Below, piece by piece: positions 47,646-56,505 of a DNA stretch of 64,000 nt. Source of the DNA: Actinoplanes solisilvae. GTDB taxonomy: Bacteria > Actinomycetota > Actinomycetes > Mycobacteriales > Micromonosporaceae. The DNA lies in the NCBI RefSeq assembly GCF_003999975.1, contig NZ_RJAC01000002.1:62001-126000 (forward strand), in the 5' to 3' direction. Every line of letters begins with the position of its first letter. Positions within the stretch are counted from its first letter, which is position 1. A program made the translations under genes and the position numbers. The notes under the pieces were generated by a model. The model did no database searches. It had not been told where the DNA came from and saw only the letters and a list, made by a program, of their open reading frames with translations.

Positions 47646-48782
47646 ATGCGGCACGTCAGGTCTGTCTTGTATGCCTTCGTGCTCGCGCCGGCGGTTTGGG
47701 GCCTCGCCGGAGCGGGGCTCACGCGCGATCTGACGGCGCGCGGGCGCGACGACTTCGCGGTCGAGTCGGTGACCGGCCTGCTGCTTCTCGTGCTCGCCGG
47801 GGCGGCGTACGCGATCCTGTTGCTCGCCCCGATCTCGGCGGCCGGGCCGCTGGCAGGCGGGCTGGCGTTCCTGGGCATCTCGGTGTGGGTGCTGGTGTCG
47901 CCCGCGGGATATGCGTCGATCTGGCCGGAATCGGTGGCCAAGGAGGGTTTCGACCTGAGCCGGCCGGGCTACGGGCTGGCGCTGCTGCTGGCCCTGCCGT
48001 TGATCTGCGTGGCGCTGAGTCCGCGGCGGTGGGCGCGGCCGTCGGTGCGGCGCGACTCGTCCGACCCGACCGAGGAGATGCGTCTTCCCCTGATCATGCC
48101 CGCCTCCGACGACACGACAACCGTGCTGACGGCCCGCCCCCCGGATGACCCGACCGAGGTGCTTTCCTCCGACGAACCGACCGTGGCTGTTCCGGCGGCC
48201 GAGGCCACGCTCGCGGTGCCGACCCACCGGGACGAGCGGCGGACCGTGATCGTGGTGTCGTGGGACGAGGTCGCGGCGGTGGCGGCGCTCGGCGAGGGCG
48301 AGGCGTCGACCGAGGTCGCACGCCCCGCGATCACGGCACCGGCAGACCCCGATCACACGCGGCCGATCACCCTGGCCAGGCCCGACGACGCGGACGTCAC
48401 CCGCCCGATCACTGTGGTCGCGGCCGGCGATTCCGACGCGACGCGGCCTATCGCCGTGGCCGGTTCGGACGAGGCGGAGGTGACCAGGCCGCTGACTGTG
48501 CCGGCGGCGGCGACGATGCGGCTGCTGCCGCCGCCCACGCCCGCGCCACTGGCCGGCCACCCGGGCGAGGCGACCGCCGTGATCGGACGGCCCGTCGACG
48601 AGGACGAGACTCAGGTGATCGGGCTCGACCCGGAGCGGACGCAGATCATCCGGCCCGGCTCGGTCGAGGGGCCCGGGGAGCGTACGGAGATTGTCAGGCT
48701 CCCGGTCAAGGACAGGGCCGCGATTCCGGCGCAGCGCGGCCCGAACCGTGAGCAGCCGCCGGAGAGCGACATACCCGCATAG
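47646..48782 (+). CDS. Membrane protein with acidic Thr/Arg-Pro repeat tail
   Basis: 378 residues from the ATG at 47646, MRHVRSVLYAFVLAPAVWG. Four membrane segments fill the first 145 residues; the rest is a hydrophilic cytoplasmic or exposed tail with a loose repeat of DxTRPIT separated by 10-15 residues (DHTRPITLARPDDADVTRPI and similar). The N-terminal part resembles many unannotated actinobacterial membrane proteins. Possible threonine phosphorylation sites in the tail are only a guess. Confidence 0.8.
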   Translation: MRHVRSVLYAFVLAPAVWGLAGAGLTRDLTARGRDDFAVESVTGLLLLVLAGAAYAILLLAPISAAGPLAGGLAFLGISVWVLVSPAGYASIWPESVAKEGFDLSRPGYGLALLLALPLICVALSPRRWARPSVRRDSSDPTEEMRLPLIMPASDDTTTVLTARPPDDPTEVLSSDEPTVAVPAAEATLAVPTHRDERRTVIVVSWDEVAAVAALGEGEASTEVARPAITAPADPDHTRPITLARPDDADVTRPITVVAAGDSDATRPIAVAGSDEAEVTRPLTVPAAATMRLLPPPTPAPLAGHPGEATAVIGRPVDEDETQVIGLDPERTQIIRPGSVEGPGERTEIVRLPVKDRAAIPAQRGPNREQPPESDIPA

Positions 48783-48820
48783 CCCTCACCAGGAAAGTTA
48801 CGGGCAGTCACTCATCCGAG

Positions 48821-48836
48821 TCGTACATTTGATCGA
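48821..48836 (+). promoter_or_regulatory. SOS box of lexA
   Basis: TCGTACATTTGATCGA resembles the actinobacterial LexA site (TCGAAC, four bases, GTTCGA). It lies 21 bp upstream of the lexA ATG; TAGCAT at 48846-48851 is a possible -10 giving a leaderless mRNA. Placement implies autorepression and DNA-damage induction. Confidence 0.75.
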
Positions 48837-48857
48837 AGGCTGTAGTAGCATCACCAC

Positions 48858-49466
48858 ATGTCCACGGACGACGTGCCCCTGAGCAAGCGGCAACGGCAAA
48901 TCTTCTCGATGATTCGCGAGTGGATCGACCAGCACGGCTATCCACCCACCATCCGCGAGATCGGGGCCGCGGTCGGGCTCGACTCGCCCTCGTCGGTGGC
49001 CCATCAGCTCAAGGTTCTGGAAGACCGCGGTTACATCCGGCGGGGCGCCCGTGGCTCCCGCGCGATCGATGTGCGCACCCCCGGCGAGCAGGGCAATGTT
49101 CCAGTCCCGGTGCTCGGCACGATTGCCGCCGGCACCCCGATCCTGGCCGACGAGCACATCGACGAAGAGATCACTCTCCCGTTGAGCCTGGTCGGCCACG
49201 GCACGCTGTTCGCCCTGAAGGTCAAGGGCGACTCGATGATCGAGGCCGCGATCTGTGACGGCGACACGGTCGTGGTGCGTCAGCAGCAGGTCGCCGACAA
49301 CGGTGACATCGTCGCCGCCATGATCGAGGGCGAGGCCACGGTCAAGGTCTTCCGGCGCAACGGCGGCCACATCGAGCTCGTCCCGCGCAACGCCGCCTAC
49401 GACATCATTCCCGGCGACGACGCCACGATCCTCGGCAAGGTCGTGACCGTGCTGCGTCGCATCTGA
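48858..49466 (+). CDS. lexA: SOS repressor LexA
   Basis: 202 residues. Winged helix [20 protein letters not shown], self-cleavage site Ala91-Gly92 in GTIAAGTP, catalytic Ser126 in GDSMIEAAI and Lys163 in ATVKVF. LexA represses DNA-repair genes and cuts itself when RecA is activated. A SOS box lies upstream. Confidence 0.97.
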   Translation: MSTDDVPLSKRQRQIFSMIREWIDQHGYPPTIREIGAAVGLDSPSSVAHQLKVLEDRGYIRRGARGSRAIDVRTPGEQGNVPVPVLGTIAAGTPILADEHIDEEITLPLSLVGHGTLFALKVKGDSMIEAAICDGDTVVVRQQQVADNGDIVAAMIEGEATVKVFRRNGGHIELVPRNAAYDIIPGDDATILGKVVTVLRRI

Positions 49467-49486
49467 CCCGGCACGAGAAATGCGCC

Positions 49487-49513
49487 CGGGCCGCATCAGC
49501 GCGATGCGGCCCG
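49487..49513 (+). terminator. lexA terminator hairpin
   Basis: CGGGCCGCATC (49487-49497) and GATGCGGCCCG (49503-49513) form a perfect 11-bp stem with loop AGCGC, 20 bp after the lexA stop. Confidence 0.8.
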
Positions 49514-49686
49514 AGCACCCGGGGTGGTTCGTGGTGCGGATGCGAGGGCATGGACGGAACCCTCGACCCGCTGTCGACCTGGGTCGCGACGTCCGGGGAG
49601 TCGCGGTCACCGGGCACGGGGGAAGCCGCGACCGGAGCTGTTCACCGACCGGGCACGGTGGACGCCACGGTCAGAGGAACCGGCTT

Positions 49687-50139
49687 TCAGTGACGCTTGC
49701 CGTCGCGGTCCTTGTGGTCGCGATCCTTGTGGTCACGGTCCCTGTGGTCCCGGTCACGGTCCCGGCCACGGTCGTGGTCGTGGTCGCGGCCACGGTCGTT
49801 GTCGCGGTCGCGGAAGTCGTGACCGCCGCCGCGCCAGTTGCGCTCGACCTCGAGGGCGTACAGGCCGCGCTTGAAGCCGAAGCGGACCCGGTCGCAGTCG
49901 TAGTCCTCCCAGCGGTCGGCCCACTCGCCGATGCGGCCGGCCTTCTCACAGGCGCGCAGGGTGCGGAAGTAGCCGACGACGACGTCCCGGTCCCAGTGCT
50001 TCTGAACCTTGGTGGTGGTCGCGGGCTTGGCGGCCGGCGCGTCAGCGCTTCCCGCCGCGAGCGCCGGTCCGGCGCCGATCGTCGCGCCGGCCATCAGCCC
50101 CAGGCCCAGCATCGTGAACATCCGAGTTGCCTTGTTCAT
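49687..50139 (-). CDS. Secreted protein with His/Asp/Arg-rich tail
   Basis: 150 residues from the ATG at 50139, with GGAGG 6 bp upstream. Signal peptide MFTMLGLGLMAGATIGAGPALA, cut before AGSAD. Middle part: WDRDVVVGYFRTLRACEKAG and YDCDRVRFGFKRGLYALEVE, with two cysteines. The last 40 residues alternate Asp, Arg and His with some Lys (HDHDRGRDRDRDHRDRDHKD). The tail is coded by a simple repeat that may vary in length. A metal- or polyanion-binding role is conceivable. No family recognised. Confidence 0.82.
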   Translation of the reverse strand: MNKATRMFTMLGLGLMAGATIGAGPALAAGSADAPAAKPATTTKVQKHWDRDVVVGYFRTLRACEKAGRIGEWADRWEDYDCDRVRFGFKRGLYALEVERNWRGGGHDFRDRDNDRGRDHDHDRGRDRDRDHRDRDHKDRDHKDRDGKRH

Positions 50140-50270
50140 CTCTACCTCCAGGTGATTGCTGCCCTTACGCCACAGATCGTGGCATATCGGACGCAATGGA
50201 CCATGCGAGGCTAGTACGTACTTTCGGCTGATCTTGACTGACCGTTTGTGCCCCCGGTCACAGCCGTGTC

Positions 50271-51167
50271 CTATTCGGCTAGCGCGGTGGCGAGGGCGGT
50301 GGCGAAGTCGGCGAGAACGTCGGCGTCCGGCGCGTGGTCGGGGTTGACCTCGGTGAGAACCAGAGCGGCGAATCGAGGATCGCGGGCGAACAGAGCCACG
50401 CTGGTCAACGCCTCGTGCAGGGACAGCCCGACGGGATCGCCGCCCGAGTCGGGTACGTCGGCGATCGGCATGTCGGCGAAGCGCAACACGTCCACGTCGA
50501 AATGCAGGACGAACGACGGGCCGGGAATCGCGGCCAGCGCCCGTACGGCCGCTTGATGAACATCGCGGTGAACGTCGGCCGCCGAGATCCGCGCGATGGA
50601 AAGCTCGGTCAGAAGTTCGCGCTCGTGGTCGTGGGCCTCGTCGGGCAGAGCGTCCCCATAGGACACGACACGGTCGGTGGTGAGCGGCGGCCCGACGGAC
50701 GCGACCTCGATCAGACAACCGGGAAGTCGCAGCAGATGACCGACGCCCATCGCGTCGAGATTGCCGTTCGGCCGCGTCTCGGGCGTGAACAGATCGGGCC
50801 CACCGTCCATATAGAGCAGACCCGGCTCGTACGTGGCCCGGTCGAACCCGGCCATGACGCCGACCGTGATGCTGCAGTCCCCGCCGACGACCAGCGGCGT
50901 ACGCCCGTCGGCCAGGATCGCCGCGACACCGGCGGCCACGTCCTCGGCGACGGCGGCGACCGCGGGCGCGTTCTGACCGTTGGGCCGGCCCGGATCGGGA
51001 CGCCACCGGAAGCCCGGCACGTCGCCGCGGTCCTCGACGTCGAGACCCGCGGTCCGCAGGTTGCTGACCAGACCGGCGGCCCGCAGCGCGGCCGGCCCCT
51101 GCTCCAGGCCGGGCGTGTGCGCCCCCGCACTCGAGGGCGCGCCCAGCACCGACCATCGACGACTCAT
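50271..51167 (-). CDS. Arginase/ureohydrolase-fold protein with altered metal ligands
   Basis: 298 residues. Core: VVGGDCSITVGVMAGFD, YMDGGPDLFTPETRPNGNLD, SFVLHFDVDVL and VSIGL-like DPVGLSLHEAL. Standard ureohydrolases have GGDHS, DAHxD and SxDxDxxDP. Here the first His is Cys (GGDCS) and the second motif is DGGPD, while the DxD of the third is kept. So it belongs to the arginase fold but its metal site differs; substrate may not be arginine or agmatine. A divergent branch with GGDCS is known in actinobacteria but I cannot name its reaction. Confidence 0.82.
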   Translation of the reverse strand: MSRRWSVLGAPSSAGAHTPGLEQGPAALRAAGLVSNLRTAGLDVEDRGDVPGFRWRPDPGRPNGQNAPAVAAVAEDVAAGVAAILADGRTPLVVGGDCSITVGVMAGFDRATYEPGLLYMDGGPDLFTPETRPNGNLDAMGVGHLLRLPGCLIEVASVGPPLTTDRVVSYGDALPDEAHDHERELLTELSIARISAADVHRDVHQAAVRALAAIPGPSFVLHFDVDVLRFADMPIADVPDSGGDPVGLSLHEALTSVALFARDPRFAALVLTEVNPDHAPDADVLADFATALATALAE

Positions 51168-51228
51168 CGCTTCATCCTCGCAACAACGAGCCGTATCCGC
51201 AGGTCAGGAGTCGGAGCAAGCGGGCCGG

Positions 51229-51249
51229 CCGCGTCACGTCAGGACGCGG
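51229..51249 (-). terminator. Hairpin after the PadR-ABC operon
   Basis: CCGCGTC (51229-51235) and GACGCGG (51243-51249) pair around a 7-base loop, 16 bp past the ABC permease stop on the minus strand. Confidence 0.5.
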
Positions 51250-51264
51250 AGCGGCCCAGCCGTG

Positions 51265-51939
51265 TCAGGGTTCGGGGTAGCGGGCCAGGCGCAGGCGCCA
51301 CTGGAAGACGGCCAGGGTGCCGCCGACGCAGATCAGCCACGTGACGCCCATGTGGGCCAGCCCTCGCCACACCAGGTCGAGGCTGCCGCCGTCGACCGCG
51401 TAGGTGCCGATCTCGCGCGCCGACCAGAACGGCATCAGCTTGGCCGTCAGCCCCGCCGGATCGGCCAGCATCTGCACCGCCACCACGCTGAGCAGGGCCA
51501 GCGCACCCTCCAGCTCGCGCGGCAGCAGCGCCCCGATCAGGCTGCCCAGCGGCGCCGCGACCAGCGCCGACACCAGCATCGTCAGGGCCGCCGCCCACAG
51601 GTGGAGCACGTCCTGGTCGATGGCTACCAGCGTCCAGTAGCCGAGCGCCAGCGCCACCCCGAGCCCGGTCATCGCCAGCAGCCGCCCGCCGATGATGCTG
51701 ACCACCGACGCGCCGGTCAGCCGCAGACGCGGGTCGACACCGCGCGACGCGTTGACCACGAACAGGGTCAGCGTCGAGATCGCCCATCCGATGCCCAGCG
51801 TCAGCATGCGGATCGACTGGCCGGTCAGGTCGCGCCGCACCAGGTAGAACCAGAACGGCAACGCGATCACCAGGATCAGCGCCGCCCGCCTGCGCCCGAC
51901 CTCACGGGTCGACAGGGAGGCCACCACCAGCGTTGTCAT
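51265..51939 (-). CDS. ABC-2-type transporter permease
   Basis: 224 residues from the ATG at 51939, which overlaps the ATPase stop by four bases. Six hydrophobic segments (AALILVIALPFWFYLVRRD, MLTLGIGWAISTLTLFVVN, LLAMTGLGVALALGYWTL, and others). It pairs with the ATPase upstream and a PadR regulator in one operon, a standard drug- or lipid-efflux layout. Substrate unknown. A longer out-of-family frame extends upstream to 52299. Confidence 0.88.
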   Translation of the reverse strand: MTTLVVASLSTREVGRRRAALILVIALPFWFYLVRRDLTGQSIRMLTLGIGWAISTLTLFVVNASRGVDPRLRLTGASVVSIIGGRLLAMTGLGVALALGYWTLVAIDQDVLHLWAAALTMLVSALVAAPLGSLIGALLPRELEGALALLSVVAVQMLADPAGLTAKLMPFWSAREIGTYAVDGGSLDLVWRGLAHMGVTWLICVGGTLAVFQWRLRLARYPEP

Positions 51940-52748
51940 CGTTCCCCCAGATCGAGCACGTGGTCGACGTTCTGCAGGTCGTGCAGCAGGTGGGTCACGA
52001 CCACGATCGCCCGCCCGGCGTCGCGCCAGGCGAAGACCTGCTGCCAGAAATCGAGGTACGCCCCCTGGTCGAACCCCTGGTAGGGCTCGTCGAGCAGGAG
52101 CAGGTCGGGCGCGTGCAGCTCGCCGAGCACGAGGTTGAGCTTCTGCCGCGTGCCGCCCGACATCTGTTGCGCCCGCTGCTTGCGCCCCGGCCGCCAGGCC
52201 AGTCGCGTCGCCAGGTGCACGCCCGTCGACCGCGCCCGCCCCGGCACCATGCCGGCCGCCGCGCCGAACAGCGTGAAGTGTTCCTCGGCGGTCAGCCACC
52301 CGGCCGTCCCACCGTCCTGCGGCACCAGCCCGACCCGCCGCACCCGCCTGACCTCGCCCGACGTCGGCCTGGTCAGCCCCGCGCAGATCCGCAGCAGGGT
52401 CGACTTCCCGCAGCCGTTCGCGCCGACGATCGCCGCGACCTCGCCCCCTCGTACGGTCAGATTGACGTCTTGGAAAACGGTCTGCCGGCGGTATTTCTTG
52501 CCCACCCCGGTGAGGCTGAGCAGCACCGGTCCGGCTTCAAACCGCGTACGGGTCGTTGCGGCCGCTGGTGCGTTGAGCTCGGCCATCAGGTGGCGGGCGT
52601 AGAGGTGTGCCGGCCCGAAGACGTCGCCCGGCGTCGCCGCGCTCTCCGCCGCCTGCTGAGACGTCTCGTCGGCGAGCCGCCGCGCCCGGCCGGGCTGCAC
52701 CCCGAGCCGCAGCAGCTCCGCCTCGAACGCCGAGGGCCAGTCACTCAT
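51936..52748 (-). CDS. ABC ATPase with N-terminal HAAS-like domain
   Basis: 270 residues. About residues 1-60 (SDWPSAFEAELLRLGVQPGR and DVFGPAHLYARHLMAEL) resemble a HAAS signalling domain, usually found next to PadR regulators. The ABC domain follows: Walker A GANGCGKSTLL, signature MSGGTRQKLNLVL, Walker B LLLLDEPYQGFD and switch His in VVTHLLHDL. It powers the permease. It starts 8 bp before the PadR stop. Confidence 0.9.
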   Translation of the reverse strand: MSDWPSAFEAELLRLGVQPGRARRLADETSQQAAESAATPGDVFGPAHLYARHLMAELNAPAAATTRTRFEAGPVLLSLTGVGKKYRRQTVFQDVNLTVRGGEVAAIVGANGCGKSTLLRICAGLTRPTSGEVRRVRRVGLVPQDGGTAGWLTAEEHFTLFGAAAGMVPGRARSTGVHLATRLAWRPGRKQRAQQMSGGTRQKLNLVLGELHAPDLLLLDEPYQGFDQGAYLDFWQQVFAWRDAGRAIVVVTHLLHDLQNVDHVLDLGER

Positions 52749-53070
52749 GAGGCACCGCGCTCAGCAACGAGTCAACACCGTCGCGGAACCGTCGCCAGTC
52801 CCCCGCCTGCTGCTCGAGCACGTCGAGCCCGGCTCCGGTGATCGCGTAATACTTCCGCCGCGGCCCCGACTCGGACGGCCCCCAGCTCGGCGTGGCCAGC
52901 CCCTGCTCCTCGAGCCGGAGCAGCGCCGGGTAGAGCGTGCCCCCGGGCACCTCGGCGACCCCGGCCGCCGCCAGCCGCTGCGACAGCCCGTAGCCGTAGT
53001 CGGCCCGCTCCCGCAGCATCGCCAGCAGGCACAAATCCAGGAACCCATGTAACCAAGGTCGTGGCGTCAT
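52741..53070 (-). CDS. PadR-family regulator of the ABC operon
   Basis: 109 residues. LDLCLLAMLRERADYGYGLS, GGTLYPALLRLEEQGLATPS and RRKYYAITGAGLDVLEQQ give a complete short PadR winged helix. Upstream, GTTAGTC and GTTAGTA form a direct repeat near 53078-53104 that could be its operator. First gene of PadR-ATPase-permease. Confidence 0.92.
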   Translation of the reverse strand: MTPRPWLHGFLDLCLLAMLRERADYGYGLSQRLAAAGVAEVPGGTLYPALLRLEEQGLATPSWGPSESGPRRKYYAITGAGLDVLEQQAGDWRRFRDGVDSLLSAVPHE

Positions 53071-53155
53071 GGCTAGGCAGACTACCTACTAACCAGAAAG
53101 ACTAACTAGCAGGGTCGCCTGTTCTCCTGGAGATGAGACCTGTGGTGTGCGGGCG

Positions 53156-54868
53156 TTACTGGCGGCTGTCGGACCAGGCCTGCCAGAGAGTGGCGTAGAG
53201 GCCCGGCGTGGCTACCAGGTCGGGGTGAGCGCCCATCTGGACTATTCGGCCGTTTTCCAGGACTACCACTCGGTCGGCGGCTACGGCCTGGGTCAGGCGG
53301 TGAGCGACGATTACCGCGGTTCGGCCGGAGAGGGCTGTTGCGGCGGCTCGTTCCAGGATGCGGGCCCCGGCACTGCCGGCCTCCGCGGTTGCCTCGTCGA
53401 GGATCGCTACCGGCGGGTCGGCCAGCATCAGGCGGGCAAAAGCCACCTGCTGGGCCTGGGCCGCCGTCAAGGTGTGGCCGCCCTCGCCTACTTCCGTGTC
53501 CAGGCCTTCGGGCAGCTGGGTCACCCACCCGAGGGCGTCCACCGCCGTGAGGGCCGCACGCACCTCGTCATCCGTCGCGGACGGGCGGGCCAGGCGCAGG
53601 TCGTCGGCGAGGGGGCCGGCGAAGACGTGCACCTCCTGGGTGATCAGTACTGCCTCGCCGGCGGGCACGGTCACGGTTCCGGCGGTGGGCTCGTGGACTC
53701 CGGCGATCACCTTGGCCAGGCTCGTCTTCCCCGCGCCGGTCGCGCCGACCACGGCCACCCGTTCACCTCGGGCCACGGTCAGGTTGATCCCGCGCAGCAC
53801 CGGTCGATCCGGGCGGTACGCGAAGTCGAGGTCGCGCACCTCGATGGCGGCCGGCCCGTCGACGACCGTGGCCGGCTCGTGCGCCGGCGGGTCGAGGTCG
53901 GCCACACCGACAAGGCGGTCCAGTCCCGAGGCTGCGGCCTGCGCGTCGTCGACCAGGGCCAAGGCCGTGTTCACGGGGTTGAACAGCCCGTGGAAGTACA
54001 GGGCGGCCGCGGTCGCCGTGCCGATCGTGATCGCGTCACCGCGTACGAGGAAGAAGCCTGTTGCGAGGACGGCGGCGAGCCCGGCGAATTCGGCGACGTG
54101 GAGCCGGGCGTAGAAGCGGGTCTGCAACGCGATGCCGCGCAGCAGCAGGTCGACGGCCTGCTGGGACCGGGCCGCTACCCGTCCACTGTGCTCTCCGGCG
54201 ATGCGGAACGTGCGGATCGTCGGCGCGCCGTCGATCGTGGCCAGCAGGTGGTGCTGCTGGGCGGCCACCGCGACCCGCTGCTTGGCGTAGAGCGGGACCG
54301 CCCGCTTGGCGTACCACCGGACCGTGTAGATCTGCACGGGCACGGCTACCAGGGCCGCGACCAGGAACCGCCAGTCGAGCACGGCGAGCCCGCCGAGGGT
54401 CAGCACGATCGTCAGCAGCGCGCGCGTGAACTCGGGCAGTGCGGTGCGGGCCGCCTCCGCCACGACGGCCACGTCGTTCGTCACGCGCGAGGTGAGGTCG
54501 CCCGCGCCGGCCTGTTCGACCTGTTCGAGCGGGAGCCGCAGCGCCGACTCGACGAACCTCTCCCGCAGACGGGCGAGGGTGTCCTCGCCGACCTGGGCGA
54601 GCAGCGCGACGCCGAGCCCCGCGAGGGCCGCCTCGACGAGTGCGGCCGCCACCAGACCGACTCCGGCCAGCACGAACTCGCCCGTCGTGCCGCCCGAGGA
54701 CGCGAGGTCGACGATGTGGCCGAGCAGCGGCGGCGCGGCCAGTCCGGCGATCGTGCCCGCGACGAGCAGCGCGAGCGCGCCGACGAGCCGGGCCCTTTGC
54801 GGTTTCAAAAAGACCAGGACAACGGCCCGCGTACGCCGCCCGGCCGCGATCGGAAGCATCGTCGTCAT
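53156..54868 (-). CDS. ABC exporter half-transporter with consensus ATP site (subunit 1)
   Basis: 570 residues: six membrane segments then an ATPase. Walker A GATGAGKTSLAKV, Q-loop in VLITQEVHVFAG, Walker B VAILDEATAE and switch His in VIVAHRLTQA are intact. The signature, normally LSGGQ, reads LTAAQAQQ. It overlaps subunit 2 by four bases (ATGA) and is the last gene of an operon headed by an iron box. Together they make a heterodimer. A siderophore or iron-related substrate is suggested by regulation only. Confidence 0.92.
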   Translation of the reverse strand: MTTMLPIAAGRRTRAVVLVFLKPQRARLVGALALLVAGTIAGLAAPPLLGHIVDLASSGGTTGEFVLAGVGLVAAALVEAALAGLGVALLAQVGEDTLARLRERFVESALRLPLEQVEQAGAGDLTSRVTNDVAVVAEAARTALPEFTRALLTIVLTLGGLAVLDWRFLVAALVAVPVQIYTVRWYAKRAVPLYAKQRVAVAAQQHHLLATIDGAPTIRTFRIAGEHSGRVAARSQQAVDLLLRGIALQTRFYARLHVAEFAGLAAVLATGFFLVRGDAITIGTATAAALYFHGLFNPVNTALALVDDAQAAASGLDRLVGVADLDPPAHEPATVVDGPAAIEVRDLDFAYRPDRPVLRGINLTVARGERVAVVGATGAGKTSLAKVIAGVHEPTAGTVTVPAGEAVLITQEVHVFAGPLADDLRLARPSATDDEVRAALTAVDALGWVTQLPEGLDTEVGEGGHTLTAAQAQQVAFARLMLADPPVAILDEATAEAGSAGARILERAAATALSGRTAVIVAHRLTQAVAADRVVVLENGRIVQMGAHPDLVATPGLYATLWQAWSDSRQ

Positions 54869-56505
54869 GCCAGCACGGTCTCCCGGTAGGTGTCGTCGCC
54901 CGCGGCCAGTTCGCCGTGGGTGCCGTCGGCGCGGACCGCGCCCTCGTGCAGCAGGATCACCCGGTCGGTGACCGCCAGCAGGGCCGGGCTGGTCGTGATC
55001 AGGATCGTGGTGCGGCCCGCGCGCAACTCCCGCACGCGCGAGGCGATGCGGGCCTCGGTCACGGCGTCGACGGCGGTGGTGGGGTCGTGCAGCACGAGCA
55101 CCGGCGCGTCGGCGGCCAGCGCGCGGGCCAGGGCGATCCGTTGCCGCTGGCCGCCCGAGAGCGTGCGGGCGCCGTCGTCGAGCACCGCGTCGGCGCCGTC
55201 GGGCAGGGTGCGGGCCACCTCGTCGGCGTCGGCAGCGACCATCGCGGCCTCGACGATCTCCGACGAGGCCCGGTCGAGCGACACGGCCGAGCGGATCGTG
55301 CCGTCGAACAGGTCGGTGTGGTGCTCGACGGCCAGCAGTCCGGCGCGCAGCGAGCCCGGGTCAAGCGAGGCCAGCGCGGTGCCGTCGAGTTCGATGAGCC
55401 CGTCGTCGGGGTCGGCTGACCGGTCCAGCAACCGTACGATCTCGGCGGCCACGGCCGGGTCGGCGGCGACCACACCCACGAGTTCTCCGGGGGCGATCTT
55501 GACGGCCATATCCCGTACGCGGAGGTCGATCTGGCCTTTGAGCGAGGTGTCGAGGGTCGAGTCGCCACCGCTGACCGCGACCGGCGCGGAGAGCACGGCA
55601 GCGACCCGCCGGGCCGACGCACGGCCCTGGGCCAGGTCAGCACCCACCCAGCCGAAGGTGGACAGTGGACCGACCAGGAACTGCGCCAGCCCGACCGACG
55701 AGATCAACTGGCCCACGGTGATGCTGCCGCGGGCCGCCAGGATGCCGCCGACCACCGCGATCACGGCCAGGAAGAGCCCGCTGACGGTCAGGACCACACC
55801 CCGGTACGCCGCCTCGGTGCGCGCCGACCGCACGGTGGCCGCCAGCGCGCTGCGGCTGCGCAGCCGGTAACGCCCGACCGCGGCCTCCTCGGCCCGCAGT
55901 CCCTTGATCACCCGAAGCCCGGAGACCAGGTCGGCCGCGATGCCCGAGGCCTGCGCGCCGTGTTCCTGCTCGGTCTCGCTGCGCTCCTCCAAGGGCTTGC
56001 CGATCACCCGGGTCAGCCACATCAGCGGCGGCAGGCCCAGCAGCACGAGCAAGCCGAGCGGGATCGAGATGGACAACAGCAACACGGCCGTGAAGATGAC
56101 CGCGACGACAGCGGCGGTGCCGTAGACGATCGCGACGGCGACCGCACCCACCCGGGCGGTGTCACTGGTCGCGATCGAGACCAGCGCACCGGGCAGCCGG
56201 CCCGTCTCGGCGCCGCCACGATCGTGCAGCACCCGGCGGGTCACGCGCAGGCGCAGGTCGTGGGCGGCCTGCTCGCCGGCCCGTTCAGCGGCGCGGGCGC
56301 CGTAGCGGAAGCTGTAGCTCAGCGCTATGTAGACCGCGCCGAGCACGCCGAGCCAGAAGACGAGATCGCCGGCACCGCCGTCGACCGCGTGGTCGATGAT
56401 GACGCCGATGAGGAACGGGACGGACGCCTCGCCGGCCTGGTGACCGGTGGCGAGCAGCGCGCTGACGGTGATCAGCCGGCGCTGCTTGGTGAGCGCCTCC
56501 TTCAC
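54865..56505 (-). CDS. ABC exporter half-transporter with degenerate ATP site (subunit 2)
   Basis: 546 residues from the GTG at 56505 (VKEALTKQRRLITVSALLAT), overlapping the preceding ORF by four bases. The signature RTLSGGQRQRIALARAL is perfect, but Walker A is lost (GVVAADPAVAAEI), the catalytic Glu after Walker B is Pro (VLVLHDPTTAVD), the Q-loop Gln is absent, and the switch His is Ser (ITTSPALLA). So it supplies only the signature to the working ATP site. Upstream out-of-frame sequence to 56814 is not coding in this frame. Confidence 0.9.
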   Translation of the reverse strand: MKEALTKQRRLITVSALLATGHQAGEASVPFLIGVIIDHAVDGGAGDLVFWLGVLGAVYIALSYSFRYGARAAERAGEQAAHDLRLRVTRRVLHDRGGAETGRLPGALVSIATSDTARVGAVAVAIVYGTAAVVAVIFTAVLLLSISIPLGLLVLLGLPPLMWLTRVIGKPLEERSETEQEHGAQASGIAADLVSGLRVIKGLRAEEAAVGRYRLRSRSALAATVRSARTEAAYRGVVLTVSGLFLAVIAVVGGILAARGSITVGQLISSVGLAQFLVGPLSTFGWVGADLAQGRASARRVAAVLSAPVAVSGGDSTLDTSLKGQIDLRVRDMAVKIAPGELVGVVAADPAVAAEIVRLLDRSADPDDGLIELDGTALASLDPGSLRAGLLAVEHHTDLFDGTIRSAVSLDRASSEIVEAAMVAADADEVARTLPDGADAVLDDGARTLSGGQRQRIALARALAADAPVLVLHDPTTAVDAVTEARIASRVRELRAGRTTILITTSPALLAVTDRVILLHEGAVRADGTHGELAAGDDTYRETVLA

